From: Betaproteobacteria bacterium
Lineage (GTDB): Bacteria; Pseudomonadota; Gammaproteobacteria; Burkholderiales; Rhodocyclaceae
DNA: 64,000 bases
Assembly (NCBI GenBank): GCA_009781175.1
Contig: WQYQ01000003.1
Coordinates: 124,001-188,000 of the forward strand
Direction: 5' to 3'
Shown here: positions 35,534 to 45,378 of the stretch, one piece after another
How the letters are laid out: the number at the start of each line of letters is the position of its first letter
How positions within the stretch are numbered: position 1 is the stretch's first letter
Made by a program: the position numbers and the translations under genes
Notes under the pieces: generated by a model
Told to the model about the DNA's origin: nothing
What the model saw: only the letters and a program-made list of their open reading frames with translations
The model's database searches: none

Positions 35534-35815
35534 TCAACGCTTGGCAGCCGCCACATAGACCGCGTTGCGCTCCCGTTTACCGACGGCAACTACCACGACA
35601 ACGACTTCCGCATCGCGCACTTCATACACCAGCCGATAGCCGCTGGTTTTCAGCTTGATTTTGTAGCGGTCAGCGTGGCCGGATAGCTTGGCGGCCGGCA
35701 TGCGCGGTTCTTGCAGGCGTTCTTCGAGCTTCTTCTTGAATTGTTCCCGTAGTGGACCGTCGAGCTTGCGCCATTCTTTCAATGCCTCATCTTTGAACTT
35801 CAGCCTATAGCTCAT
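35534..35815 (-). CDS. RelE/StbE-family toxin
   Basis: A 93-residue protein: MSYRLKFKDEALKEWRKLDG, then LREQFKKKLEERLQEPRMPA and YKIKLKTSGYRLVYEVRD, with VVVVVAVGKRERNAVY at the end. This is the RelE fold with the usual basic C-terminal active residues (Arg and Tyr), an mRNA interferase acting on the ribosome. It starts 11 bases inside the antitoxin gene. Confidence 0.88.
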   Translation of the reverse strand: MSYRLKFKDEALKEWRKLDGPLREQFKKKLEERLQEPRMPAAKLSGHADRYKIKLKTSGYRLVYEVRDAEVVVVVVAVGKRERNAVYVAAAKR

Positions 35816-36053
35816 CCAGCGTGACCTCGATTTCATTCTGGTCTTGGCGGGCGTCGGCAATGGCATTCAGTTCCAGGTCTTCCAGACGGTTCATTAAGGC
35901 TTCGTAAGTCTTGGCCGGGATACAGTAGAACGCGGGCTCGTTGCGGTTGAGAATGGCGACAGGGAAACCCTCTCCAGCCGCCACGGTGCCCATGGGATTG
36001 CGCTTGAGTTCGGAAACGCTGGCTGTGGTTTCAGCCAACAGGATGTGAGCCAT
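35805..36053 (-). CDS. Phd/YefM-type antitoxin (StbD-like)
   Basis: An 82-residue antitoxin: ETTASVSELKRNPMGTVAAG is the DNA-binding Phd/YefM N-terminus, and FPVAILNRNEPAFYCIPAKTYE continues the fold; the acidic tail (NEIEVTLDEL) wraps the toxin. It lies upstream of and overlaps the RelE-type toxin by 11 bases, the standard order. AAAGGAG precedes the ATG at 36053. Confidence 0.88.
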   Translation of the reverse strand: MAHILLAETTASVSELKRNPMGTVAAGEGFPVAILNRNEPAFYCIPAKTYEALMNRLEDLELNAIADARQDQNEIEVTLDEL

Positions 36054-36227
36054 GGCAAGACTCCTTTGATGATTGCTTTAAGCGCCAATAATAGTGTCAT
36101 TAAAGGTGCTTTTCAATGGGCTTTTACATGGTTGCTTAACTGCAAAGCATGTTTTCCCTTTACTGGCGCTGCGTCCTGCTGTTGCCGGGTCAATGCCTTG
36201 TTCGAAGGGGCGATCCGGGAAGCGGAA

Positions 36228-37355
36228 TCAAGCCATCTGGCTCAGCGCCTTACGGAAACGCATCAGTGAAAGCGCGAACAGTACGCTGCCGATCACCGCG
36301 AGCCACAGGAAAGGCTGCCAGACGACCGCGAATCCCGCGCCGCGATAGAGGATGGCTTGACTGAGTTCGACGAAGTGCGTGGTGGGCGCGGCGAGCATGA
36401 TGTTCTGCGCGAACTGCGGCATCGACTCGCGCGGCGTGTTGCCGCCCGAGAGCATCTGCAGCGGCAGCATCACGAGCACAAGCAGCATGCCGAACTGCGG
36501 CATGCTGCGCGCCAGCGTGGCCATGAAGATGCCCATCGAGGTGGTGGCGAACAAGTGCAGCGCCGCGCCGGCGAGAAACAGCGGGACCGATCCATCGATG
36601 GGCACGTGCAGCGCGCCGCGCACGACGAAGGTGAGTGAAAACGCCGCCGCCACGAGCACGACGAGCCCCATCGACCAGACCTTGGCGAGCATGATTTCGG
36701 TGGGCGTGACGGGCATGACGAGCAGGTGTTCGATGGTGCCGTGCTCGCGCTCGCGGATCAGCGCCGCGCCGGTGAGGATGATGGAGAGCATCGTGACGTT
36801 GTTGATGATTTCCATGAGTGAGCCGAACCACGCCTGGGTGAGGTTGGGGTTGAAGCGCATGCGCACCGCCAAGTCGACGGGCGGCTCCACTGATGCGCGA
36901 TAGCGGTTGGCGAAGGTGCTCACTTCGTCGCCGATCATCTGCTGGATATAGCCGCTGCCGGTGAACGCCTGGGCCATGCGTGTGGCGTCGACGTTGAGCT
37001 GCACCTCGGCCGCGCGGCCCGCGAGCACGTCGCGTTGCAGGCTTGGTGGGATGTTGAGTGCGAAGGTATAGCGGCCCGCGTCCATGCCCGCGTCGGCTTC
37101 GGCGGGGGTGACGTGCTTGGGCGTGAGGAAGTGCGGCGGGAAGAACGCGTCGATGATGCGCTGCGAGAGCGGCGAGACGTCGTTGTCGATCACGGCGATC
37201 GGCGCTTTGTGCAGCGTTTCGGGTACCGCAGTGGCCGAGGAATAGATCGCCGCCGTAAACGAAAAGACGATGAAGATGGTCAACATCGGGTCGCGCGCTA
37301 GGCTCCAGAGTTCCTTGACGCCGAGGCGGTAGATGTTGGCGAGATGGCGGCCCAT
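36228..37355 (-). CDS. ABC-2 type transport permease (YhhJ-like)
   Basis: A 375-residue permease with an N-terminal membrane helix (about 23-42), a large periplasmic domain (about 45-170) and five more helices from about 180 on. The opening NIYRLGVKELWSLARDPMLT and the motif LIREREHGTIEHLLVMPVTP are typical of YhhJ/YbhR. It begins one base after the RbbA-like gene and completes the ABC exporter. Confidence 0.88.
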   Translation of the reverse strand: MGRHLANIYRLGVKELWSLARDPMLTIFIVFSFTAAIYSSATAVPETLHKAPIAVIDNDVSPLSQRIIDAFFPPHFLTPKHVTPAEADAGMDAGRYTFALNIPPSLQRDVLAGRAAEVQLNVDATRMAQAFTGSGYIQQMIGDEVSTFANRYRASVEPPVDLAVRMRFNPNLTQAWFGSLMEIINNVTMLSIILTGAALIREREHGTIEHLLVMPVTPTEIMLAKVWSMGLVVLVAAAFSLTFVVRGALHVPIDGSVPLFLAGAALHLFATTSMGIFMATLARSMPQFGMLLVLVMLPLQMLSGGNTPRESMPQFAQNIMLAAPTTHFVELSQAILYRGAGFAVVWQPFLWLAVIGSVLFALSLMRFRKALSQMA

Positions 37356-37356
37356 G

Positions 37357-40104
37357 TCAGGTCTCCTGCTTTTTGAGCAGCATGGCGGTGACGCCGATCA
37401 CGACCGGGAACGCGAGCGCGAGCGGCCAGAAGGACGCGTAGAGGTCGGAGAAATTCAGCCCCTTATTGAATACGCCGCGCGTGATTGTGAGCATGTGGCT
37501 GGCCGGATAGATCTGGCCGATCACGCGCCCCGCGCCTTCCAGCGAGGAAACCGGCGTGAGCATGCCGGCGAACTGGATGGTGGGGATCATCGTGCCGATC
37601 ATGGTGAAGAAGAGCGCGGCGATCTGGCTCTTCGTGAACGTTGAGACGAAGAGGCCGAAGGCCGTCGCGCACAGGCAGTAGAGCACCGCCGCGCCGAACA
37701 GCGCCGGGAAGCTGCCCTTGAGCGGCACGCCGAACAGCGTGACGGCGAGCAGCGTCATCAGCAGGAAGTTGAGCAGCGCGAGCAGCACATAGGGCGCTTG
37801 CTTGCCGAGCAGGAATTCGAGGCGCGTTACGGGCGTGACATAGAGGTTGATGATCGAGCCGAGTTCTTTTTCGCGCACCACGGCGAGCGCGGTGAGCATG
37901 GCGGGCATCATCATCAGCAGCATCGGGATTACAGCGGGGACCATGGCGGGCAGGCTGCGCACGTCGGGGTTGTAGCGGAAGCGTGTTTCGACCGAAACGG
38001 GCGCATGCGCGCCCGCGCCGAACTGCTTTTGCGCCTGTTCGAGCAACCAGCCCTGGTGCAGGCCGAGTACGTAGCCGCGCACCGTTTCCGCGCGCTGCGG
38101 CATCGAGCCGTCGATCCATGCGCCGATCTGCACCGGCGCGCCGCGCGAGACGTCGCGCGCGAAGCCTGGCGGAATTTCGAGCGCGAGCGAGATTTCGCCG
38201 CTGCGCATGCGGCGGTCCATCTGGGCGTAGTCGGTGATCGGGGGCTGCTCGATGAAGTAGCGTGAGCCTCCAATATTCAGTTCGTAGTTCTGCGATAGCG
38301 TGGTGCGGTCGAGGTCGAGCACGGCGAAGCGCAGATCTTCCACGTCCATGCTGATGCCGAAGCCCATCACGAATAGCAGCAACAGCGAACCGACAAGCGC
38401 GAGCGTCGCGCGCACCGGGTCGCGGCGCAATTCGAGCGTTTCGCGCCACATGTAGCTGAAGGCGCGCTGGAGGCTGAAGCCGCGATTCTGCGCGGGGTGT
38501 GCGTTGGCGTTGGTCCCCGCGTGGGCAGGCTCGCCGAGCGCGGCGAGTTCGCCGGTCGTGCTTTCGTGCGTGCCCGCGCCGGCATCGACGAGGTAGGCGA
38601 TGAAGGCTTCTTCGAGCGTCGCTGCGCCGCGCCCCTGCGTGATCGCGTCGGGCGTATCGCTGACCAGCACGCGGCCGGCGTGCATCAGCGACATGCGGTC
38701 GCAGCGCTGCGCTTCGTTCATGAAGTGCGTCGAGATGAAGATCGTCACGCGGTCCTCGCGCGCGAGCGCGATCAGCAGCCGCCAGAAGTTGTCGCGCGCG
38801 ATCGGGTCGACGCCGGAGGTCGGCTCATCGAGGATCAGCAGCTCCGGTTTGTGCACCATCGCGACCGCGAGCGAGAGCCGTTGGCGTACGCCGAGCGGCA
38901 GCTTTTCGGGCAGCGTGTCGAACACGCTGGCGAGGTCGAAGCGTTCGACCATCTCGTTCACGCGTGAGGGGATATCCGCTTCGGGCACATGAAAAAGCCG
39001 CGCGTGCAGTACGAGGTTCTGGCGTACGGTCAGTTCGCCGTAGAGCGAGAACGCCTGCGACATGTAGCCGACGCGCCGCCGCGTGTCGAGGTCGTGCGGA
39101 TCGACTTCGTGGCCGAAGAGCCAAGCCTTGCCGTCCGACGCGGGCAGCAGGCCGGTGAGCATTTTCATCGTCGTGGACTTGCCACAGCCGTTTGAGCCGA
39201 GAAAGCCGAAAATCTCGCCGCGCTGGATGCGGAAGCTGACATGATCGACGGCGATGAAATCGCCGAAGCGCATCGTGAGGTCTTTCGCCTCGATGGCGAT
39301 TTCGGCGTTCTCGTCGGCGTGCAGCGGCGTGATCTCGACGGGCATGTGGCCGCGCTTTTTCGCCTCGGGCAGCAGTGCGATGAACGCCTCTTCGAGCGAG
39401 GCCGTGTGCGTTCGTTCGAGCAGTTCGTCGGGCGCGCCAGTGGCGAGGATTGCGCCGTCGTCCATCGCGATCAGCCAGTCGAAGCGTTGCGCCTCGTCCA
39501 TGTAGGCGGTCGCCACGATCACGCTCATCGCCGGCCGTTCCTTGCGGATGCCGTTGATGAGGTCCCAGAACTGCGCGCACGCGAGCGGATCGACGCCCGT
39601 CGTGGGTTCGTCGAGGATCAGCAGGTCGGGGTCGTGTATCAGCGCGCAGCACAGGCCGAGCTTTTGCTTCATGCCGCCCGAGAGCTTGCCCGCGGGCCGC
39701 GCGAGGAACGGGTCGAGACCCGTGGCGCGCGTGAGCGCGTCGATGCGGCGGCGGCGCTCGGCGGCGTCGTGGCCGAAGAGGTGGCCGAAAAATTGCAGAT
39801 TCTCTTCGACCGAGAGCGTGGGATAGAGATTCTTGCCAAGCCCCTGCGGCATGTAGGCGATGCGCGGGCATACCGCGTCGCGGTGTTTCTTGCTCGCCAT
39901 ATCGCCGCCGAGCGCCCATACCTTGCCTTGCTGCACCGCGCGCGAACCGGCCACGAGCGCGAGCAGGCTCGATTTACCAACGCCGTCCGGGCCGATCAGC
40001 CCGACCATCAGGCCGGCGGGTACATCTTGCGTCACGTCCTTGAGCGCCACGGTCTTGCCGTAGCGCAGCGTGACGTGCTCGATGCGGACCGCGGGCTCGT
40101 TCAT
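37357..40104 (-). CDS. rbbA: RbbA-like double ABC ATPase fused to an ABC-2 permease
   Basis: A 915-residue protein with two ATP-binding cassettes and a membrane domain. Cassette 1: Walker [10 protein letters not shown] (38-46), signature LSGGM, Walker [14 protein letters not shown]. Cassette 2: Walker [10 protein letters not shown] (303-311), signature region LPLGVRQ, Walker [14 protein letters not shown]. The C-terminal part (from about residue 545) has six helices of ABC-2 type. The start was set at the ATG at 40104 ([10 protein letters not shown]), overlapping the HlyD stop by four bases. E. coli RbbA has also been described as ribosome-bound; here the cluster points to export. Confidence 0.88.
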   Translation of the reverse strand: MNEPAVRIEHVTLRYGKTVALKDVTQDVPAGLMVGLIGPDGVGKSSLLALVAGSRAVQQGKVWALGGDMASKKHRDAVCPRIAYMPQGLGKNLYPTLSVEENLQFFGHLFGHDAAERRRRIDALTRATGLDPFLARPAGKLSGGMKQKLGLCCALIHDPDLLILDEPTTGVDPLACAQFWDLINGIRKERPAMSVIVATAYMDEAQRFDWLIAMDDGAILATGAPDELLERTHTASLEEAFIALLPEAKKRGHMPVEITPLHADENAEIAIEAKDLTMRFGDFIAVDHVSFRIQRGEIFGFLGSNGCGKSTTMKMLTGLLPASDGKAWLFGHEVDPHDLDTRRRVGYMSQAFSLYGELTVRQNLVLHARLFHVPEADIPSRVNEMVERFDLASVFDTLPEKLPLGVRQRLSLAVAMVHKPELLILDEPTSGVDPIARDNFWRLLIALAREDRVTIFISTHFMNEAQRCDRMSLMHAGRVLVSDTPDAITQGRGAATLEEAFIAYLVDAGAGTHESTTGELAALGEPAHAGTNANAHPAQNRGFSLQRAFSYMWRETLELRRDPVRATLALVGSLLLLFVMGFGISMDVEDLRFAVLDLDRTTLSQNYELNIGGSRYFIEQPPITDYAQMDRRMRSGEISLALEIPPGFARDVSRGAPVQIGAWIDGSMPQRAETVRGYVLGLHQGWLLEQAQKQFGAGAHAPVSVETRFRYNPDVRSLPAMVPAVIPMLLMMMPAMLTALAVVREKELGSIINLYVTPVTRLEFLLGKQAPYVLLALLNFLLMTLLAVTLFGVPLKGSFPALFGAAVLYCLCATAFGLFVSTFTKSQIAALFFTMIGTMIPTIQFAGMLTPVSSLEGAGRVIGQIYPASHMLTITRGVFNKGLNFSDLYASFWPLALAFPVVIGVTAMLLKKQET

Positions 40105-41171
40105 CGCGGCATGTTGACCTGAAGATTCGCCGGCCATTGCTCATTCGCATCGAGCTTGATCCACGCCACGCCGGGCAGGCCGGTTTTCACATATTTGAGG
40201 TGTTCCTGGAGCAGTTGCGGGTCGATCTGCGCCCGCACGCGGAACATGAGCTTTTCGCGCTCGCTCTCGGTTTCCACGGTCTTCGGCGTGAATTGCGCGG
40301 TCGAAGCAACAAACGTGACCTTGGCCGGAATCACCCATTGCGGCGCGGCGTCGAGCACGAGGTGCACATCCTGCCCGAGCGCCACGCGCCCAGCGGCCTG
40401 CGTGGGCAGGAAGAAGGTCATGTAGACATCCGCGAGGTCGACCATGTTGAGCACCCGGCCGCCCGCGCCGAGCACTTCGCCGGGCTGCGCCACGCGGAAC
40501 TGCACGCGGCCCGCGCGCGGGGCCTTGAGGTCGCTGTCGGCGATGTCCGCCTGGATGCGGTCGATCGTGGCCTGGGCGGCGGCGATCGCCGACTTCGCCC
40601 CGGTCTGCTGCGCGCGCGCGGCGGTGACGGCGGCTGCGGCGGCGGTGACTTGCGCCTTCGCGGCGGCGACGGCGGCTTGCGCGCTGTTCATGCGCGCGCG
40701 GTCGTCGTCGAGTTCCTGCATCGACGAAGCGCCTTCCTGCGCCAGCGTTTCCGAGCGCGCGAGGCGGCGGCGCGCGGCGTCGAGTTCGCTCTCGCGCTGG
40801 GTGACGACCGCCTCGGCGGCGCGCTGGTCGCTCTCGCGCAGCGCGATCTGCGCCTGCGCGCTCGCTTCGCCGTTGATGGCCTGCTGGTGCTGCGCCTGCG
40901 CTTCGCGGCGCTGCGCTTCCAGCGTGTCGGCCTGCATGTGGGCGAGCGTCTGGCCCGCGGAGACGAAATCGCCTTCCCGCACGAGCACGTCCAGCACGCG
41001 GCCGGGGAGCTTGGTGGCGATGTCGATTTCGGTGGCCTCGATGCGGCCGTTGCCGCTCACGAAACCGGCACCCGGACCGCGCTCCGCGATCTGGCGCCAG
41101 CCGAAATAGCCACCCGCCGCGACGGCGATTACGACGAGGGCGGGAATGAATTTGCGGGCAGGGGTCGGCAT
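40101..41171 (-). CDS. HlyD-family periplasmic adaptor (YhiI-like)
   Basis: A 356-residue membrane fusion protein: N-terminal anchor (about 8-25), lipoyl half-domains around [19 protein letters not shown], a long Ala/Gln-rich coiled-coil hairpin (about 90-215) and a beta-barrel domain ending [16 protein letters not shown]. It links the RbbA-YhhJ exporter to the outer-membrane channel encoded 15 bases upstream. Confidence 0.9.
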   Translation of the reverse strand: MPTPARKFIPALVVIAVAAGGYFGWRQIAERGPGAGFVSGNGRIEATEIDIATKLPGRVLDVLVREGDFVSAGQTLAHMQADTLEAQRREAQAQHQQAINGEASAQAQIALRESDQRAAEAVVTQRESELDAARRRLARSETLAQEGASSMQELDDDRARMNSAQAAVAAAKAQVTAAAAAVTAARAQQTGAKSAIAAAQATIDRIQADIADSDLKAPRAGRVQFRVAQPGEVLGAGGRVLNMVDLADVYMTFFLPTQAAGRVALGQDVHLVLDAAPQWVIPAKVTFVASTAQFTPKTVETESEREKLMFRVRAQIDPQLLQEHLKYVKTGLPGVAWIKLDANEQWPANLQVNMPR

Positions 41172-41186
41172 GACGAGAAACCTCGG

Positions 41187-42665
41187 TCAGGGATTGTTTT
41201 TAGCAGAGGCGGGGGCGACGTCGCGTGTTTCGAAACCGCCGCCGCCGAGCGCCGCATAGAGCGAAACGCGGCTCGACAGCAGGGCGCGCCGTGTCTGCAC
41301 GAGCTGCTGCTGCGCGGCGAGCAGATCGCGTTGCGCGTCGAGCACTTCGAGGAACGGCGAAGCGCCGTGGTCGTAGCGCAGTTGCGCGAGGCGCGCGCGC
41401 TCGGCCTGAGCCTCGACGGTCGCGCGCAACACATCCACCTGTTCGGTGAGCCATTGGCGCGCGGCGAGTGCATCGGCGACGTCGCGGAACGCTGATTGGA
41501 TCGACTGCTCGTAGGCAGTCACAGCTTGGTCGCGCTGCGCCTTCGCGAGGTCGAGATTCGCCTCGCGGCGGCCCATGTCGAAAATCGGCAGCGACACGCT
41601 CGGCGCGAAATTCCAGGCGCGGCTTGGGCCGGTGAAGAGATTGCTCAACTGGGCGCTCGCCGTGCCTGCCGAGCCGGTGAGCGTGACGCTCGGGAAAAAT
41701 TCGGCGCGCGCCGCGCCGATGTTGGCGTTGGCCGCGCGCAACTGATGTTCGGCGGCGAGGATGTCGGGCCGGTTGATGAGCAGATCGGAGGGCAGCCCCG
41801 CGGGCAGGTCGCTCATCACCACGGCGCTGTCGTCGAGCCGGATGTCCTCGCGCGGCGGATCGACGGGCTTGCCGACCAGCAGTTGCAGCGCATTCAGGAG
41901 CATGGCGCGCTCTTGCTGAAGCTGCGCGCCGAGTACGACGGCCTGACGCCACAGCGTTTCAACCTGCGTGAGATCGAACTTCGAGATCGCGCCTACTTCG
42001 TAGCGGCGCTTGAAGATGCGGTACGACTTCTCATGGCTTTCGATCGTTTCCTGCGCGAGCAGGATGCGTTCGTCGAGCTCACGCAGGCTCAGATAACCGT
42101 TGGCTACCTGCGCGACGAGTGCAAGCGTGGCGGCTTGGCGCGCGGCGTCGGTGGCGAGATAGTTTTGCAGCGCCGCTTCCTTGAGGTTTGCGACGCGGCC
42201 CCAGAAGTCGAGTTCCCACGTCGCGAGACCGACGCCGACCTGATACTGATTCGCCGTCACCGGGTAGCCGACGCCGGAGAGATCGGCGGGGACGCGCGAG
42301 CGGGCGAGATCGGCCGATGCGCCGAGGGTCGGGAATTGGTCCGCGCGACGGATGCCGTACAGCGCGCGCGCCTCTTCCACGTGCTGAAGCGCAAGCCGCA
42401 GATCGCGGTTGTTGGCGAGCGCGTCGGCGATCAGGCTTTGCAGTGTGGGGTCAGTGAAGTAGTTCTTCCAGCCGATCTCGGCGGTGTTTCCGACGTTTTG
42501 CGTCGTCGATGTGTTGTCCGGGTACGTTTGCGGCACCGGCAGCGGCGGTTGCTCGTAAGGTGGGGCGAGCGAAACGCAGCCGGCCAGCCCTGCGACGAGC
42601 GTCGCCAGCGGCAATTGCCGGGCGGCAAGGGCAGCGAACGCCAAACATTTCGGGCGGCGGTTCAT
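41187..42665 (-). CDS. Outer-membrane efflux lipoprotein (NodT/OprM type)
   Basis: A 492-residue TolC-like channel with lipobox LAGC. The NodT pattern is clear: two repeats of coiled-coil helices, NNRDLRLALQHVEEARALYG, NRPDILAAEHQLRAANANIG and SIQSAFRDVADALAARQWL. The ATG at 42665 has a strong AGAGGAGAAA upstream, so the earlier in-frame ATG at 42692 is rejected. It heads the operon OMF-HlyD-RbbA-YhhJ. Confidence 0.92.
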   Translation of the reverse strand: MNRRPKCLAFAALAARQLPLATLVAGLAGCVSLAPPYEQPPLPVPQTYPDNTSTTQNVGNTAEIGWKNYFTDPTLQSLIADALANNRDLRLALQHVEEARALYGIRRADQFPTLGASADLARSRVPADLSGVGYPVTANQYQVGVGLATWELDFWGRVANLKEAALQNYLATDAARQAATLALVAQVANGYLSLRELDERILLAQETIESHEKSYRIFKRRYEVGAISKFDLTQVETLWRQAVVLGAQLQQERAMLLNALQLLVGKPVDPPREDIRLDDSAVVMSDLPAGLPSDLLINRPDILAAEHQLRAANANIGAARAEFFPSVTLTGSAGTASAQLSNLFTGPSRAWNFAPSVSLPIFDMGRREANLDLAKAQRDQAVTAYEQSIQSAFRDVADALAARQWLTEQVDVLRATVEAQAERARLAQLRYDHGASPFLEVLDAQRDLLAAQQQLVQTRRALLSSRVSLYAALGGGGFETRDVAPASAKNNP

Positions 42666-42692
42666 CACTGTTTTCTCCTCTTGCGCTGTCAT

Positions 42693-43022
42693 CGTGGAGG
42701 TTGGTTTTTAAGTTGATCCTGGCACCGCAGCGGTATTGTTGAGTCGCCGAGAGTAGTTTGCCTCAGCTTCAGCGGGCGGGATATAGCGGAGTGGTTCACA
42801 ACGCTGTGAGTTCAGGTGGTGGTCTTGAGGTTCGCTACGCTCAGCCTGATCTTGTATTAATTAACGTTTCATCTTGCGCCGCATCTCAAGCCGGAGCGGC
42901 TGAATGCCGTCTCCTTTGTGGGTATCCAAGCTCGACTGACGATATGCATACTCGACCGCAGGCGTCCGGCATTCCGGCTTATTGGACCCGCTTCCCGTCC
43001 TTTTTTCTTTATCCGTTGACGC
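42693..43022. other. Intergenic region upstream of the exporter operon
   Basis: 330 bases that should contain the promoter of the exporter operon. At about 42825-42846 the phrase GAGGTTCGCTACGCTCAG resembles the REP-like sequence at 7668. The frames here look non-coding. Confidence 0.4.
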
Positions 43023-43591
43023 TTGATCGAAGAGCAGTCCGGGAACGTTTCCGGGCATGGTTCGCATGAACAGCACGCGGCCCGCATCGCGGAGTTTCTG
43101 CGTGAAGGCCGGCATGAGGCGGCATTGAATCTGGCGCGCGATGCAGTGCGGGAGGTGCCGCATGACCACGGGGCGCATGTGCGCCTGCACCGAATGCTCG
43201 CCGCATTGCCGGGTCGGCGCGGGCATGCGCAGGATTGGTTGCCGCAACTGTTGCGGGCGGGCCGTAGTGCGCAGGCTGTCGAGGTGCTGGAGGCGGTTTC
43301 ATGCCAAAGTAAGCCGACGACGTGCTGCTGCTCGCGCGAGCGGCTTTCGCGGCGCATCGTTTCGAGACGACGGCGCGTTTGCTACGCGGTTTCGATCAGC
43401 GTCATCCCGACCATCCGGATACGCCGGAGGTCTATTTACTCGGTGCGCGTTTGCTGATCGAGTTTCGCCGCGACGAGGCTCAGGCCGAACGCGTGCTGGC
43501 GGCATTGCAAAGCCGTTTTGCGCAGCACCCGGCAGCCGCCGAAGCGGAGAAACTGCGCCAGTTGATCGTGCGTTTGCGGGCGATTGGCTAG
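43023..43591 (+). pseudogene. Frameshifted TPR-like gene beside the rhomboid gene
   Basis: Two open pieces fit one protein. The first (from a TTG at 43023) gives ARIAEFLREGRHEAALNLAR and WLPQLLRAGRSAQAVEVLEA, and changes character near 43310. The second frame resumes about 43310 with DDVLLLARAAFAAHRFETTA and runs to 43591. Both have helical TPR-like repeats. A one-base loss near 43305-43315 explains this; a sequencing error is possible. The start is also unclear. It converges with, and overlaps by four bases, the rhomboid gene. Confidence 0.6.
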
Positions 43592-45045
43592 AGCAAATCG
43601 TGGCGGTCGGGAAAGCGCTTTATTAGGATTTCCCTGGTGCGCTCGGCCTCGGCCGGTCGGCCGACGCTGCGCCAGGCACGCGATAAGCGATAAAGCAGTC
43701 CCGGCGCGATTTTCCCTTCGGGGTCGCGCGAGACTAGGCGCATCACCAGCGATTCGGCGGTGTCGAATTCGCCGGCTTCGATCAGGCGCCGTGCAATCCG
43801 ATCCCAGGCCCGCAGGGATAGGGTTGGCAGTTTGATCCCGGCGGCGTCGATTTCATGCATGGCTTGCACGATCAAGTCCGGCGGGAGCCAGCTGTCGCCC
43901 TTGCCCGATCGCCACAGCAGCCTTCTGGCGGCATGGCTGGTAAGACCCGCTTTGGGTGCGAGTGTCGCGACCCGCAGGTATTCAGCGAACGCTTGATCGT
44001 CGTTGGGTTCGGCTTCGATCAAGCGGCGGTAAATCGGCGCTGCGCGGTCGAAACGTGCGCTGGCTACGTGTTGGGCGGCCTGTTCGCGTAAATTGGCTGC
44101 GCGCGCTTCGGCATTGAGCCGTTCTACATTCTCGGCGGTATGCCAGCCGCGGTGCCAGCGGTAGAGCGCCGTCAACAGCGCGCCAGTCAAAAAACCGCCG
44201 AAATGGGCAAGATAGGCAACATTGCCGTTGCGATCGAAAACGTATTTTTGCAGTAGTTCATTGCCGAGCCAGACGGGCAGGATCATCAGCGCCGGCCAGC
44301 GGACGGTATTGAAAAAAATCAGGAACCAATAGAAAAAACGGATTCGGCGCATGCCGAAGAGCACGAGATAGGACGCCATGACCGCCGAAATCGCACCCGA
44401 TGCACCGAGCATGTGGCTACCGTATCGGGCTGGGAGCAAAAGTTCCGGCACACAGGCTCCGAGGCCGCCGGCGACGAACAGGAAGAGAAATCCAAGCGCT
44501 CCGAGTGAGGCTTCGACCGTGTAACCGACGATGAACAGCACGACCATGTTGCCTGCGAGATGTTGGACGTTGGCGTGCAGAAACATGTGCGAGACCAACG
44601 TCGTCGGCGTGGGATTGCTCGGGTCGAGGCTGTACTGTTCGGTGAAGATCCGCTCGCGCAGTTTTTCGTAGCGCTCGCGGTGCGCGCGCCAGCCCTCGAA
44701 ATCGGGCATCTCGGCGGTGATCACCTGCCCGGCGTGCAGGCGTTGCATAAAATCGTGATCCGACTCCATCGTCATGAGGACGCGTACTTCCATATCCTGC
44801 GCCATGGCTTCAGAGAGTTCGTAGGAGAGGGACTCTTTTCCACGTGCCCGCAAGTCGGTGAGATAGGCGGGCAGCTCTAGATCCGGCAGGACCGAATGCT
44901 TGTAATAAGTCAGCGCCTCAAGTTCGCGCGTTTGATCCGTGCCTTGGAAAACGGTGAAGACGATGCAGCAGAACAGGATCAGACCGAGTGTAATGAACGG
45001 GGGGCGGCTCCAGTTCGGCTGGGTGGGAAGCGGCAGGATCAGCAT
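43588..45045 (-). CDS. Rhomboid intramembrane protease with C-terminal TPR-like domain
   Basis: A 485-residue protein with six or so helices in the middle (about 155-310). The catalytic serine is S216 in LGASGAIS, and the histidine H281 lies in AHFGGFLTG, the normal dyad spacing. The C-terminal 150 residues are helical repeats (SARFDRAAPIYRRLIEAEPN), reminiscent of the TPR-like protein encoded by the convergent gene. Substrates unknown. Confidence 0.88.
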   Translation of the reverse strand: MLILPLPTQPNWSRPPFITLGLILFCCIVFTVFQGTDQTRELEALTYYKHSVLPDLELPAYLTDLRARGKESLSYELSEAMAQDMEVRVLMTMESDHDFMQRLHAGQVITAEMPDFEGWRAHRERYEKLRERIFTEQYSLDPSNPTPTTLVSHMFLHANVQHLAGNMVVLFIVGYTVEASLGALGFLFLFVAGGLGACVPELLLPARYGSHMLGASGAISAVMASYLVLFGMRRIRFFYWFLIFFNTVRWPALMILPVWLGNELLQKYVFDRNGNVAYLAHFGGFLTGALLTALYRWHRGWHTAENVERLNAEARAANLREQAAQHVASARFDRAAPIYRRLIEAEPNDDQAFAEYLRVATLAPKAGLTSHAARRLLWRSGKGDSWLPPDLIVQAMHEIDAAGIKLPTLSLRAWDRIARRLIEAGEFDTAESLVMRLVSRDPEGKIAPGLLYRLSRAWRSVGRPAEAERTREILIKRFPDRHDLL

Positions 45046-45378
45046 TGATCAATATAGAGATGAAGCGGCTTGCGCAGTATGCCGCAAGCTGGCCGTACTC
45101 CGAAGCGGGACGGCATGAATGCTGTGACTATGTTGGGGCGCAATTCAATTTTTTGACCACGAGTCGAGTGCAAGCCCCGCCATTGATGGCGGGGTCAGCG
45201 AGACAAGCGTTACTGGCGCCAAAGGCGTCCCTGATTTGCTCAGCGTACGTGCTGACTATCTCATTACGTTAGGGTTTGCTACTTTGCGTCTTCCAGGTAT
45301 GCGTGCGAATAAATCGAAAATACGTTAATTGCCGGAACAGGGCGGAGCAGGAAGTGAGGGCGAGGTAAAATTCCGCTC
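45046..45378. other. Intergenic region before dnaE, with repeat copy E
   Basis: The 333 bases between the rhomboid gene and dnaE, which diverge. It holds repeat copy E at 45155-45238 and, near 45270, AGGGTTTGCTACTTTGCG, vaguely REP-like. A plausible dnaE promoter lies after the repeat. No gene. Confidence 0.45.
45155..45238 (+). repeat. Repeat family copy E, left part
   Basis: GACCACGAGTCGAGTGCAAG, hairpin CCCCGCC-ATTGAT-GGCGGGG, AGCGAGACAAGCGTTACTGG and the GGCGCC-AAA-GGCGTC core, ending at GATTTG. Like copy A, it lacks the right hairpin, and the break is at nearly the same place. Confidence 0.85.

Noticed and set aside
37463-39919. Long Arg/Ala/His-rich frames within the RbbA-like gene
   Set aside because: Alternative-frame artefacts of high-GC sequence. 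The real frame has two full ABC cassettes.
42758-43069. Small plus-strand frame before the TPR-like gene
   Set aside because: Unconvincing amino-acid pattern, no ribosome site and overlap with the next frame; treated as intergenic.
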